From: Streptomyces sp. ISL-12
GTDB taxonomy: Bacteria; Actinomycetota; Actinomycetes; Streptomycetales; Streptomycetaceae
DNA: 35,371 nt
Reading direction: 5' to 3'
NCBI RefSeq assembly: GCF_018614415.1
Contig: NZ_JAGGOO010000147.1
Coordinates: forward strand, 1-35,371
Shown: positions 7,869 to 16,113 of the stretch, piece by piece
Position numbering within the stretch: the first letter of the stretch is position 1
Layout of the letters: every line of letters begins with the position of its first letter
Translations under genes and position numbers: made by a program
Notes under the pieces: model-generated
Database searches by the model: none
What the model saw: only the letters and a program-made list of their open reading frames with translations
Told to the model about the DNA's origin: nothing

Positions 7869-8324
7869 GGCGTCCCGCACCCCCGGGCGCACTCCCGGTC
7901 CATGACGTCGCCGATCGTGGCACCCGGTGATCACGGAGCGTCCTCGCCGGGTTCCGCCCCGGGCGTGACCCGTCACGGCCCGCAGCCGGCGACGGGCTCC
8001 GGTACCTTGTCCGGAACGCGCGTGGCGCCGGGCGCGAACCGTTTCGGCGCCACCCCGGCGGAGGCTCCGGAACCGGGGGCTTCCGCCGCCTGTTCGACTG
8101 CTCGCGGCGAGCGTCGCACAGTATGGCGCACGGGTACTCCTTCGCGCTGGAATATGCCCGAAGCGCTTGTTGACGTGACTTTACGTCAACCATGCTGTCC
8201 CACAGCGGGGTCACGGTCCGTGATCCCGGTCCCGGCCGTAGTCCCGGCCAAGCAGAAGCTGGCCACGATCGTGGCCCTCGCGAGGCGCACGTCCAAGTGT
8301 CCGCCGGTTCGGATGGTGTGAGCG
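7869..8324. promoter_or_regulatory. Intergenic region upstream of the RsbW-like gene
   Basis: This 456-bp gap contains no supportable gene. Open frames on both strands here have poor codon statistics and no family resemblance. The segment 8100-8200 is noticeably less GC-rich and contains the GTTGACGT/ACGTCAAC inverted repeat listed separately. A promoter for the downstream ATPase gene is expected here. Confidence 0.5.
8169..8190. promoter_or_regulatory. Perfect inverted repeat GTTGACGT-N6-ACGTCAAC
   Basis: The left arm 8169-8176 is exactly complementary to the right arm 8183-8190, with the spacer GACTTT. TTGACG within the left arm also resembles a -35 box on the plus strand. The symmetry fits a dimeric repressor or activator site about 135 bp upstream of the RsbW-like gene. 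Confidence 0.6.
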
Positions 8325-8810
8325 GTGCAGGTGCTTCAAGTGCAGCTGGAGATCCGGCCCGACCCCGCTGAGGTCGGGCGGGCCCGCAGATGGGCCCGTT
8401 CGAGACTGGCGGGGGCGGGGATACGGGACGACGAGCCGCTCGCCGAGACCTTGGTCCTGCTCGTCTCCGAACTGGTCACCAACGCGGTCGTGCACACCGG
8501 CCGCCCGGCCGTGCTCCGGCTCTGCCTGCCCGGGAAGAAGCCGGAGGCGGCGGAGGACGCCACCGTCCGGCTGGAGGTGGCCGACGCCAGCGGACGCGCC
8601 CCGGTGTTCCGCTGCGCGGACGGCGACGCGACCGGCGGCCGGGGGCTGGCCCTGGTCGACGGGCTCGCCGACCGCTGGGGCTGGAGCCGGGACGAGACCG
8701 GCAAGCGCATCTGGTGCGAGCTGGACCGCTGCGCCAAGAACGAGGAGTCCGGCGCGGGGCGCGCCGCGGCGGCGGAGTTCGAGGGGCTGACGGCGTACGA
8801 GGTGGTGTGA
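8325..8810 (+). CDS. RsbW/SpoIIAB-like ATP-binding regulatory protein
   Basis: The product has 161 residues, a GHKL/HATPase_c-fold protein of the Streptomyces anti-sigma kinase type. The N box is at about 47-58 (LVSELVTNAVVHTG) and the glycine-rich ATP-lid region at about 103-123 (DATGGRGLALVDGLADRWGW). Proteins of this group are thought to act as serine kinases or anti-sigma factors on STAS partners such as the one at 6764. The GTG start is uncertain because no strong ribosome binding site is visible. The C-terminal 30 residues are a variable tail. Confidence 0.82.
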   Translation: MQVLQVQLEIRPDPAEVGRARRWARSRLAGAGIRDDEPLAETLVLLVSELVTNAVVHTGRPAVLRLCLPGKKPEAAEDATVRLEVADASGRAPVFRCADGDATGGRGLALVDGLADRWGWSRDETGKRIWCELDRCAKNEESGAGRAAAAEFEGLTAYEVV

Positions 8811-9277
8811 GGCCGTGGGAGCGGGACGCCGGGCCCCCTGCGGCCCCCGGCCCCGCGGTGGAGGTGCGCCCCGTTGCGCCCGGCCGTGCTCCCGTGCGCT
8901 TGAGGGGCGAAACGGGACGTATCCACGCGAACGGCACCCCGGAATGTTGACGGTATGTGACCGTACGTTCACCCTGGTGGTCAGCGATTCGCCGCGAGGG
9001 GACGGCGAGGGCCCCTTGGCGGGAGTCCTCGGCGAGTGTGGGTCGTGACGCGACGGCGATCCCCTCGCGGCTCCGGGGCCGAGGCGGACCGTCGGGTCGG
9101 GCGGCGGTGCGTGGGCGCGGTCTCGGGGTGAGGGCGCCGCACCGCCGCCCGGTCGCGGACGAGGTCCCCGGGAGTTGTCCACAGGCTGTGGAGAAAAGGT
9201 GGGGGCGCAAGGACCGCGTTGTCCACAGGTCCGGAAATCGGCTGGGCGTTGTCGGACCCCGGCCCTACCGTCCTCGC
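8811..9277. promoter_or_regulatory. Intergenic region with two DnaA boxes
   Basis: No gene is supported in this 467-bp gap. Near 8945-8970 a less GC-rich patch contains TTGACG and an ACGGT-N5-ACCGT inverted repeat (8950-8964). Further along are two DnaA boxes (listed separately), then the start of the MFS gene. Confidence 0.5.
9175..9227 (+). promoter_or_regulatory. Two perfect DnaA boxes, TTGTCCACA
   Basis: TTGTCCACA, the preferred Streptomyces DnaA box, occurs at 9175-9183 and 9219-9227 on the same strand, 44 bp apart. The first lies in a near-perfect dyad, TCCACAG-G-CTGTGGA (9178-9192). They sit 51-103 bp before the MFS start codon. Two boxes are far fewer than the cluster at a Streptomyces oriC, so a DnaA-titration or DnaA-regulated promoter site is more plausible. 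Confidence 0.6.
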
Positions 9278-10537
9278 ATGACCTACCGTGACGTAGCCAC
9301 CCGACCGGTGCTGATCTGGGCCTGCACCGCCGTCGGCGCCCGTATGCCGGTGGCCATGGCGCCGCTGGCCCTGGTCTTCCTGGTCCGGGACCGCCCGGGA
9401 GGCTACGCGCTGGGCGCGTTCCTGGCCTCGGTGTACGTCATCGGGGAGATCGTCGGCGCCCCGCTGCTCGGCCTGCGGCTGCGGCCCGACCGCGCCCGCC
9501 GGCAGCTGGCGGCGGGCCTGTTCGCCGGCGCCGCCGGTTTCGCGGGGCTCGGGCTGCTGCCGCAGGTGCCCGCCGCGCCGCTCGCCGCCTTCGCGTTCCT
9601 CGCCGGGGCCGCGCCCGCCGCGGCGGCCGGCGGACTGCGCACCCTGCTCACCGAACTGGTCCCGGAGCGGGCCGTCGCCCAGGCGCTGTCCGTCGAGTCG
9701 ATGCTGACGTCCGGCGTGTGGGCCGTCTCCCCGGCGGCCGTCACCGCCCTCGCCCTCGGCGTCGCCCCGCACGTCCCCCTGCTGCTCGCGGCCGGTTCGA
9801 TGGCCGCCTCCGCCGCCGGACTGCGGCTGCTGCCCGCCGGCTGGGGCGGCAAGGACACCGGCGCCGCCGGGGCCGCGCGCGAGCCGGTCCTGCGCGTCCT
9901 GACCGCCGCCTGGCCGGTGTACGTCACGGGCGCGGCCGGCCTCACCCTCCTCGGTCTCGCCGAGATCGTCCTGCCGGCCCTGCTGGAACAGCGCGGCGTC
10001 GGCGTCGGCTGGGCCGGCCCGCTGCTCATGGGCATGGCGGTCGGATCGGGCGCCGGCGCCTTCCTGTACGGACTGCGCTCCTGGCCGGGGCGGCTCCGCG
10101 ACCGCAGCGCGGTGCTGCTGTGCGGGACGTCGGCCTGTGTGGTGGGGATGGCGCTGATACCCGGCACGGCCGCGATCGCGACGGGGCTGGTCCTCGGCGG
10201 CACGCTCCAGTCCTGCGCGCTGCTCACCCGCAACCTCGCCCTGCGCGAGGCGCTGCCGCCGGGCGCCCTGGCCGCCGGGTACGCGGTGATGTACGCCGCC
10301 GCGGGCGCCGGGTACGCGGCGACGGGCGGCCTCGCCGGGGTCCTGCTGGAGGTGGCCGCCCCGTCCACCGCGATCCTGGCCGGCGTCGGGCTGACCCTCG
10401 TCCTCACGGCCGTGGGCTGGTGGGGAGAGGTCCGGCGGGATGCCCGTTCAGCGGGCCGCGGCCCGCTCGCGCGGCCCGGACCCGCTGCGGAACGTCCGCC
10501 GGTACGCGGTCGGGGTGACCCCGAGCGTCGCCTGTAG
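9278..10537 (+). CDS. Major facilitator superfamily transporter
   Basis: The integral membrane protein has 419 residues and about twelve hydrophobic helices separated by short Arg-containing loops. The first helix holds LIWACTAVGARMPVAMAPLALVF, and the loop after helix 2 reads LRLRPDRARRQL. It most resembles uncharacterised actinobacterial MFS proteins; the substrate cannot be predicted. The ATG at 9278 opens the hydrophobic protein directly. The last 30 codons, rich in Arg/Gly/Pro, overlap the 3' end of the convergent AraC-type gene by 90 bp. Two DnaA boxes lie just upstream. Confidence 0.82.
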   Translation: MTYRDVATRPVLIWACTAVGARMPVAMAPLALVFLVRDRPGGYALGAFLASVYVIGEIVGAPLLGLRLRPDRARRQLAAGLFAGAAGFAGLGLLPQVPAAPLAAFAFLAGAAPAAAAGGLRTLLTELVPERAVAQALSVESMLTSGVWAVSPAAVTALALGVAPHVPLLLAAGSMAASAAGLRLLPAGWGGKDTGAAGAAREPVLRVLTAAWPVYVTGAAGLTLLGLAEIVLPALLEQRGVGVGWAGPLLMGMAVGSGAGAFLYGLRSWPGRLRDRSAVLLCGTSACVVGMALIPGTAAIATGLVLGGTLQSCALLTRNLALREALPPGALAAGYAVMYAAAGAGYAATGGLAGVLLEVAAPSTAILAGVGLTLVLTAVGWWGEVRRDARSAGRGPLARPGPAAERPPVRGRGDPERRL

Positions 10538-11497
10538 GTGCTGCCGCATCGACTGGGCCGTGCCGAACCCGGCCTCCCGGGCCACCTGGTCCACCGACAG
10601 GCCGGTCGACTCCAGCAGGTGCCGGGCCCGGTCGACGCGCTGCCGGGTCAGCCACTGGCCGGGGCTGACCCCGACCTCCTCGCGGAACCGGCGGGTGAAC
10701 GTCCGGACCGACATGGCCTCCCGCTCCGCCATGTCCCGCAGCTGGATCGGCTCGTGCAGCCGGTCCAGGGCCCAGGCGCGGGCGGCGGTGGTGGACGCCT
10801 GCTGCGGGTCGGGCACCGGCCGCTCGATGTACTGCGCCTGCCCGCCGTCGCGGTGCGGCGGCACCACGGTCCGCCGGGCCACGTCGTTGGCGACGGCCGT
10901 GCCGTGGTCCCGGCGTACGAGGTGCACGCACAGGTCGATGCCGGCCGCGACCCCGGCCGAGGTCAGCACGTCGCCGTCGTCGACGAACAGCACGTCCGGG
11001 TCGACCCTCACCTCGGGGAACAGCCGCTGGAAGTGCTCGGCCGACGCCCAGTGGGTGGTCGCCGGGCGGCCGTCGAGGCGACCGGCGGCGGCGAGGACGT
11101 AGCCGCCCGTGCAGATGGCGACCAGCCGGGTGCCGGGGCGGATCAGGGCGAAGGCGGCGGCCAGTTCAGCGGTCAGCACGCCCTCCTCGTAGACCGGGCC
11201 CAGCTCGTAGGAGGCGGGCACGACGACCGTGTCGGCGGTGGCCAGGGCCTCCGGGCCGTGCGCCACGAGGATCTCGAAGTCGGCGTCGGTGAGGACCGGG
11301 CCGGGCGGCCGGACCGAGCAGGTGACGACCTCGTACAGCGCGAGGCGGCCGGTGTCCCGGCCCTCGGCACCGCCGCCGTCGACGGCCCGGGCGCGGCCGA
11401 AGATGCGCTGCGGGATGCCCAGTTCGAAGGGGAGCACGCCGTCCAGGGCGAGGACGACGACCCGGTGCGGGCGGCTCGGCGGCCGGTCGGATGTCAT
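10448..11497 (-). CDS. GlxA-type AraC regulator (DJ-1/PfpI plus AraC HTH)
   Basis: The product has 349 residues. Residues about 12-185 form a DJ-1/PfpI class I glutamine-amidotransferase-like domain, with the nucleophile-elbow-like ICTGGYVLAAAGRLDGRPAT. A C-terminal AraC domain (about 250-340) has two helix-turn-helices (IQLRDMAEREAMSVRTFTRR, then LSVDQVAREAGFGTAQSMRQ). Such regulators sense small metabolites and usually control an adjacent gene. Here it is divergent from an MFS gene with 72 bp between start codons, so that transporter is the likely target. Confidence 0.9.
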   Translation of the reverse strand: MTSDRPPSRPHRVVVLALDGVLPFELGIPQRIFGRARAVDGGGAEGRDTGRLALYEVVTCSVRPPGPVLTDADFEILVAHGPEALATADTVVVPASYELGPVYEEGVLTAELAAAFALIRPGTRLVAICTGGYVLAAAGRLDGRPATTHWASAEHFQRLFPEVRVDPDVLFVDDGDVLTSAGVAAGIDLCVHLVRRDHGTAVANDVARRTVVPPHRDGGQAQYIERPVPDPQQASTTAARAWALDRLHEPIQLRDMAEREAMSVRTFTRRFREEVGVSPGQWLTRQRVDRARHLLESTGLSVDQVAREAGFGTAQSMRQHLQATLGVTPTAYRRTFRSGSGPRERAAAR

Positions 11498-11569
11498 GGC
11501 CCGATCCTAGCGAACCATGTCCTTCGGGCCACTCGATCCGTCCCCGCCCGATGACGCACCCTTTCTGAC

Positions 11570-12898
11570 GTGACCCAGACAACCGACGCCGACGCCGCAG
11601 CAGCCGCCGTACCGGGGGCCGAGGACGCCCCGCCCCGCCGCCGGGTGCACCGCGCCTGGTTCGTCGCCGCCGTCACCTTCGTGACGATCGTCGGCGCCGC
11701 CGCCTTCCGCTCCGTGCCCGGCATCCTCATCGACCCGCTGCACCAGGAATTCGGCTGGTCCCGCGGCACCATCGGCGCCGCCGTCTCCGTCAACCTCGCG
11801 CTCTACGGGCTGACCGCCCCGTTCGCCGCGGCGCTCATGGACCGCTTCGGCATCCGGCGGGTGGTCGCCGTCGCCCTGACCGTGATCGCGCTCGGCTCCG
11901 GACTGACCGTCTGGATGCAGTCGGCCTGGCAACTCCTGCTCTGCTGGGGCCTGCTGGTCGGTCTCGGCTCCGGCTCGATGGCGCTGGCCTTCGCCGCCAC
12001 CGTCACCAACCGCTGGTTCACCACCCGGCGCGGCCTGGTCAGCGGCGTCCTCACCGCCGCCTCCGCCTCCGGCCAGCTGATCTTCCTGCCGCTGCTGTCC
12101 TGGATCGTCGAGCACCACGACTGGCGCCCGGCCGCCGTCACCGTCGCCCTCGCCGCCCTCGCCGTCGTCCCCTTCGTCTGGCTGCTGCTCCACGACCACC
12201 CGGCCGACCTCGGCCAGAAACCGTACGGCGCCGAGGAGTTCGTACCCAAGCCCGCGCCCGTCACCGGGGCCGCGCGCCGCACCCTCGCCGTTCTCTTCTC
12301 CGCCGCCCGCACCGGCCCGTTCTGGCTGCTGGCCGGCACCTTCGCGATCTGCGGCGCCTCCACCAACGGCCTGGTCCAGACCCACTTCGTGCCCGCCGCC
12401 CACGACCACGGCATGCCGGTCACCGCCGCCGCCTCGCTGCTCGCCGTCATCGGCGTCTTCGACGTGGTCGGCACGATCGCCTCCGGCTGGTTCACCGACC
12501 GCTTCGAGGCGCGCCGCCTGCTCGCCGTCTACTACGCCCTGCGCGGCGTCTCCCTCCTCTTCCTCCCCATGCTCCTCGCCCCCACCGTCCACCCCCCGAT
12601 GATCTTCTTCATCGTCTTCTACGGCCTCGACTGGGTCGCCACCGTCCCGCCCACCCTCGCCCTGTGCCGCGAGCGGTTCGGCGACGACAGCGCCATCGTC
12701 TTCGGCTGGGTCCTCGCCTCCCACCAGGTCGGCGCCGCCCTGGTCGCCTTCCTCGGCGGCGTCGCCCGCGACGCCTTCGGCTCCTACGACGTGGTCTGGT
12801 ACGCCTCCGGGGCGCTGTGCGCGGCGGCGGCCCTGATGGCCCTGGTGATCCGCCGCCGCCCGGCCGACGCCGGCGGGCCCGCCCCCGTACTGCCGTAG
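11570..12898 (+). CDS. MFS transporter, OFA/oxalate-formate antiporter-like
   Basis: The twelve-helix permease has 442 residues. After a 25-residue acidic cytoplasmic N-terminus, the first helices carry the pattern DPLHQEFGWSRGTIGAAVS and MDRFGIRRVV, the MFS loop 2-3 signature. The RWFTTRRGLVSGVLTAASASG motif is typical of the monocarboxylate/OFA group of actinobacterial permeases. The exported or imported compound is unknown. The start is GTG 11570. Its promoter must share the 72-bp gap with the GlxA-type regulator, implying regulator-controlled expression. Confidence 0.87.
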   Translation: MTQTTDADAAAAAVPGAEDAPPRRRVHRAWFVAAVTFVTIVGAAAFRSVPGILIDPLHQEFGWSRGTIGAAVSVNLALYGLTAPFAAALMDRFGIRRVVAVALTVIALGSGLTVWMQSAWQLLLCWGLLVGLGSGSMALAFAATVTNRWFTTRRGLVSGVLTAASASGQLIFLPLLSWIVEHHDWRPAAVTVALAALAVVPFVWLLLHDHPADLGQKPYGAEEFVPKPAPVTGAARRTLAVLFSAARTGPFWLLAGTFAICGASTNGLVQTHFVPAAHDHGMPVTAAASLLAVIGVFDVVGTIASGWFTDRFEARRLLAVYYALRGVSLLFLPMLLAPTVHPPMIFFIVFYGLDWVATVPPTLALCRERFGDDSAIVFGWVLASHQVGAALVAFLGGVARDAFGSYDVVWYASGALCAAAALMALVIRRRPADAGGPAPVLP

Positions 12899-12931
12899 GG
12901 ACGGGCCCGGTCACGTACTGCCGGTCGCCGG

Positions 12932-14569
12932 TCAGGCGGTCTTGTAGCCGGCCGTCCTGGCGATCCACGCGATGAAGTCGCCCGCGTCCTCGTTGGCGCC
13001 GTGGCCCGCGTCCCAGTAGTAGAGGTGGCTGACCTCGTCGCCCAACTGGTGCGCGGCGGCGGCCAGGTTGGCGGAGACGGTGTGCGAGGTGTCGGAGTCG
13101 GCCGCGCCGAGGCGGATCCACCAGTGCTTGGTGCGGCCGGCGTTGACCTTGTCGACCAGGTGGTACATCGGGTTCATCAGCCGCAGCTTCTCGGGGATGT
13201 CGCTCGCCAGGCGGGCGCTGCTCCCCTTGTCCTCGCGCAGGCTGTAGAGGGTGAAGTGGCGGTACTGCTCGGTGCCCTTGCCGAACAGGTTGTTGATGTC
13301 GCCGGACATCGTGTCCGAGGTGTCGGTGGGGAAGGCGAACAGGTCGAAGGCGGGGGCGTCCTTCTTCCGGGCGCCGGCGTGGGTGAGGTAGTCGGCCCAG
13401 GTGAAGGTGGCGTTCTTCCCGTCCCAGGTGATGAAGGTGTTCTCGGCCAGGTACGTCGTGCGGTCCGCGTCCGAGAGGGCCGCGAGGTACTTGGTGGCCG
13501 ACGGCTGCATGTACGTCTTGAGCAGGTACTCGTCGTAGTTGCGGGCGGTGAGCGTGCCGAAGTTCCCCAGGCCGCGCAGCTTCAGGCCGGCCTGGTACTC
13601 GGCGAACTGGGACTTCAGCTCCTTCGACACCGTCTGGTCGACCTGCTCGCCGGTGCTGAGCTTGTTGGTGCCCCAGTTCCACTCGTAGGCGCCGTCGGCG
13701 TGCTCCAGGTCGGTGATCGGGCACCAGGCGCCGGTCGCGAAGATCGCGTCCGAGGCGTCGGCGGCGCCGATCTCCTCCAGGTACTTCTCGTAGAGCGGGC
13801 TGTCGCCGGAGGCGCCGAGCAGCGCGGACAGGGCGCCGCCGGCGCTGGTGCCGGTGGAGAAGATCCGGTCCACGTTGCCGGGGACCCGGCCCTTGTTGGC
13901 GCGCAGGTAGCGGACGGCGGCCTTCAGGTCGACGATGGCGGCGGGGGCGGTGCCGTAGTACTCGCCCGCGGAGTTCTTCAGGGTGCGGCCACGGGCGCCC
14001 GGCTCCACGACCACGTACCCGGCCGCCAGGCCCAGCTGCGGCAGGCTGACCATTTTGCCGCCGCTGAGCTGGGCGGAGCTGCCGGACTCGGTGCCGGTGG
14101 AGGAGGAGGCCGACGCGGAGGGGGCGGCCGAGCCGCTCGGGGCGGCCCCGCCGCCGCCCATGCCGCCGCCGCCCACGCCGGTGGCCTCGGCGACCGACGA
14201 GGGCATGTAGCCGCCGACGGAGTTCGCGAAGAGGATCGGGGCGCCGGTCGCGTCGACGGTCTTGCCGTCGATCTTCACGGGGACGCTGATGTTCAGGCTC
14301 TGGTACGCCTCGTCGACCGGCTTGGCGACGTAGGTGATCGCCTTCCAGAAGCGGTACGTCACCTCGTGCTCGTCGCCGGCGGCGTCCGTGACGGTCGTCG
14401 TCAGCGTGGTGTAGGCGTCCTCGTCGAAGACCAGGGTGCCGGACGCGGAGGAGCCGCCCTTTTTGCTCTCGGCCTGCGCGCTGAGGGCGATGCCGCCCAC
14501 GGCGGCGACGCCGGCGGTCACGCCGATCCCCATCACGACACTCCTGCGCTTGACTGCCCTGTGCTTCAC
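12932..14569 (-). CDS. Secreted tannase-like alpha/beta hydrolase
   Basis: The product has 545 residues and resembles bacterial subtype B tannases and related esterases. A KRRSVVMGIG start followed by a hydrophobic Ala/Gly stretch suggests a Tat-type export signal. The nucleophile elbow STGTSAGGALS places the catalytic serine at 242, and the catalytic His is probably in WDAGHGANEDAGDF near the C-terminus. A Gly/Ser/Ala low-complexity insert occupies about 132-168. GTG 14569 is chosen because AGGAGGG sits seven bases upstream. It likely cleaves an aromatic or ester substrate outside the cell; the substrate is not known. The promoter region is dense in operator-like repeats. Confidence 0.82.
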   Translation of the reverse strand: MKHRAVKRRSVVMGIGVTAGVAAVGGIALSAQAESKKGGSSASGTLVFDEDAYTTLTTTVTDAAGDEHEVTYRFWKAITYVAKPVDEAYQSLNISVPVKIDGKTVDATGAPILFANSVGGYMPSSVAEATGVGGGGMGGGGAAPSGSAAPSASASSSTGTESGSSAQLSGGKMVSLPQLGLAAGYVVVEPGARGRTLKNSAGEYYGTAPAAIVDLKAAVRYLRANKGRVPGNVDRIFSTGTSAGGALSALLGASGDSPLYEKYLEEIGAADASDAIFATGAWCPITDLEHADGAYEWNWGTNKLSTGEQVDQTVSKELKSQFAEYQAGLKLRGLGNFGTLTARNYDEYLLKTYMQPSATKYLAALSDADRTTYLAENTFITWDGKNATFTWADYLTHAGARKKDAPAFDLFAFPTDTSDTMSGDINNLFGKGTEQYRHFTLYSLREDKGSSARLASDIPEKLRLMNPMYHLVDKVNAGRTKHWWIRLGAADSDTSHTVSANLAAAAHQLGDEVSHLYYWDAGHGANEDAGDFIAWIARTAGYKTA

Positions 14570-14619
14570 GTTGACGCCCTCCTGGGTCTGTACGGGCTTG
14601 CGTCTGTGAACGTAAGTCA

Positions 14620-14699
14620 ATTGCCGACAAGATTGCCAACAATCTGCGCGCGAATCGGCCGATTCACGGGGGACGCACAGTTTCACGGGTGACTCACAG
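14620..14699. promoter_or_regulatory. Operator-rich divergent promoter, tannase / acetyltransferase
   Basis: Within 80 bp there are four structures: ATTGCC(G/A)ACAA repeated at 14620 and 14632; GATTG-CCAA-CAATC (14631-14644); the perfect palindrome GAATCGGCCGATTC (14652-14665); and TTCACGGG(G/T)GAC(G/T)CACAG repeated at 14663-14680 and 14682-14699. The region is AT-richer than its surroundings, as expected of a promoter. Confidence 0.6.
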
Positions 14700-14747
14700 G
14701 GGAACACGGGGGCGACCGCGTGGCCCGTACAGGTATTGAATGGCCGC

Positions 14748-15422
14748 ATGTCCCGAACCAGTGATCGACCCTCCCTCCCTCACCCCCGCGGCCACGGCCT
14801 GCGCCTGCGCTCCTGGGACCCCGAGTCAGGCGCCGACGCGGAGGCCTGGCTGCGCGGGCTCCTGGACCCCGACTTCCGGCGCTGGAACACCCCGCTGAAG
14901 CTCGTCACCGACCTCGACGGCGTCCGCGAGGCGCTGCGCGGCCGGGTGAAGGAAGAGGCGGAGGGCCGGTCCGTGTCGTTCCGGGTCACCGACGAGGAGA
15001 CCGGGGCGACGCTGGGCCACATCGGCGTCAACGAGATCGACCGGCCCCTGCGGGTGGCCCGCGTCGGCTACTGGGTGCTGCCCGAGGCCCGCGGCAAGGG
15101 CGTCGCCACCCGGGCCCTGCTGCTGGCCGCTCAGTACGCCTTCACCGGGCTGGGGCTGCACCGGCTGGAGCTGGGCCACGGCCTGGGCCACGGGGCTTCC
15201 TGCCGGGTCGCCGAACGGTGCGGCTTCCGTGCCGAGGGGGTGCTGCGCGGGGCGATGTTCGAGGCGGACCGGCACGACGCGTTCCGTGACGTACACCTGC
15301 ACGCCCGCCTGGCGACGGACGAGCCGCCGCACCCGCCGCACCCGCCGGAGTCGCCGCACCCGCCGGAGTCGCCGCACCCGCCGGAGTCGCCGCACCCGCC
15401 GGCGTCACCGGAGCGGACCTGA
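14748..15422 (+). CDS. GNAT-family N-acetyltransferase (RimJ/RimL type)
   Basis: The product has 224 residues. The acetyl-CoA-binding motif A is VGYWVLPEARGKGVATRALL, with the R/Q-x-x-G-x-G/A pattern (ARGKGVA). It is followed by the GLHRLELGHGLGHGASCRVAERCGF segment of protein or small-molecule acetyltransferases that act on amino termini. The acceptor is unknown. The C-terminus is an unusual SPHPPE-repeat tail encoded by three perfect 18-bp copies (15345-15398). ATG 14748 is used; an in-frame TTG at 14736 is possible. No strong ribosome binding site is seen. Confidence 0.85.
   Translation: MSRTSDRPSLPHPRGHGLRLRSWDPESGADAEAWLRGLLDPDFRRWNTPLKLVTDLDGVREALRGRVKEEAEGRSVSFRVTDEETGATLGHIGVNEIDRPLRVARVGYWVLPEARGKGVATRALLLAAQYAFTGLGLHRLELGHGLGHGASCRVAERCGFRAEGVLRGAMFEADRHDAFRDVHLHARLATDEPPHPPHPPESPHPPESPHPPESPHPPASPERT
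15345..15398 (+). repeat. Three perfect 18-bp repeats in the acetyltransferase tail
   Basis: The unit CCGGAGTCGCCGCACCCG occurs at 15345, 15363 and 15381, with a degenerate flank on each side. It encodes P-E-S-P-H-P. Unit loss or gain stays in frame and would only change the length of a proline-rich tail. Confidence 0.85.
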
Positions 15423-15426
15423 GGGG

Positions 15427-16113
15427 TCAGGGCCACAGCAAGCCCCTGCTCCAGCCCTCCCCCGACCGCCGGTAGGCCAGCCGTACGTGGCGGCGGTGCG
15501 GGTCGCCCTGGAAGAACTCCACCTCGTCGGGGGCGAGGCGGTACAGGGTCCAGGTCGGCGCCGGGGTGTCCGGGGCCCGGCGGGCCCGGTCCCAGGCCGT
15601 CGCCGACGCGTGGGCCAGGTCGTCGAGCGAGGCCAGTGGCTCGCTCTGCCGGCCGGTGAGGGCGGCGGCCAGCGCTCCCGTCGAGCGGGCGTGCAGATCG
15701 GCCTGGGCCTGTTCGGGCGGCGCGGCGGTGACCGGGCCGCGCACCCGCACCTGGCGGCCGAGGACCGGCCAGTAGAAGGCGAGGGCCGCGTGCGGGCGGG
15801 CGGCGAGGTGGCCGCCCTTGCGGCTGCCGGAGTGCGTGGCGAAGGACCAGCCGCCGGCGTCCGCGCCGTGCAGCATCACGATCCGCACGTCCGGCCGCCC
15901 CGCCGCGTCCGCCGTCGCCAGTGACACGGTGTGCGGCTCGCGCTCCCCGGCCGCCACCGCCTCGGCGAACCACCGCGTGAACAGCGGCAACGGCTCGGCG
16001 GGCGCGGCGTCCGGGTCGAACGGCGGCAGCTCGGTCACCGCCGGGTCCCAGACCCGCAGCGACCGCAGCAGCGCGTGCAGGTCGGTCTCCACCCGTCTCC
16101 AGCCGTCTCTCAC
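15427..16113 (-). CDS. PdxH-like pyridoxamine 5'-phosphate oxidase family protein
   Basis: The product has 228 residues. It has the PNPOx split-barrel pattern of PdxH: VRIVMLHGADAGGWSFATHS, then SRKGGHLAARPHAALAFYWP, RQVRVRGPV, and the C-terminal EFFQGDPHRRHVRLAYRR. These correspond to the FMN- and PLP-binding segments of the true oxidase. The annotated start GTG 16113 overlaps the upstream gene's TGA by GTGA. A second GTG at 16092 has a GGAGA just upstream. It may oxidise pyridoxine/pyridoxamine phosphate or be a paralogue with another substrate, so the symbol pdxH is withheld. Confidence 0.82.
   Translation of the reverse strand: MRDGWRRVETDLHALLRSLRVWDPAVTELPPFDPDAAPAEPLPLFTRWFAEAVAAGEREPHTVSLATADAAGRPDVRIVMLHGADAGGWSFATHSGSRKGGHLAARPHAALAFYWPVLGRQVRVRGPVTAAPPEQAQADLHARSTGALAAALTGRQSEPLASLDDLAHASATAWDRARRAPDTPAPTWTLYRLAPDEVEFFQGDPHRRHVRLAYRRSGEGWSRGLLWP

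Noticed and set aside
7852..8214. Minus-strand gene of 120 residues in the 7869-8324 gap
   Set aside because: The C-terminal half is Arg/Pro-rich shadow sequence, the N-terminus overlaps the inverted repeat, and no family is recognised.
9175..9227. Chromosomal or plasmid replication origin
   Set aside because: Only two DnaA boxes and no dnaA, dnaN, rep or par gene; a Streptomyces oriC has many more boxes.
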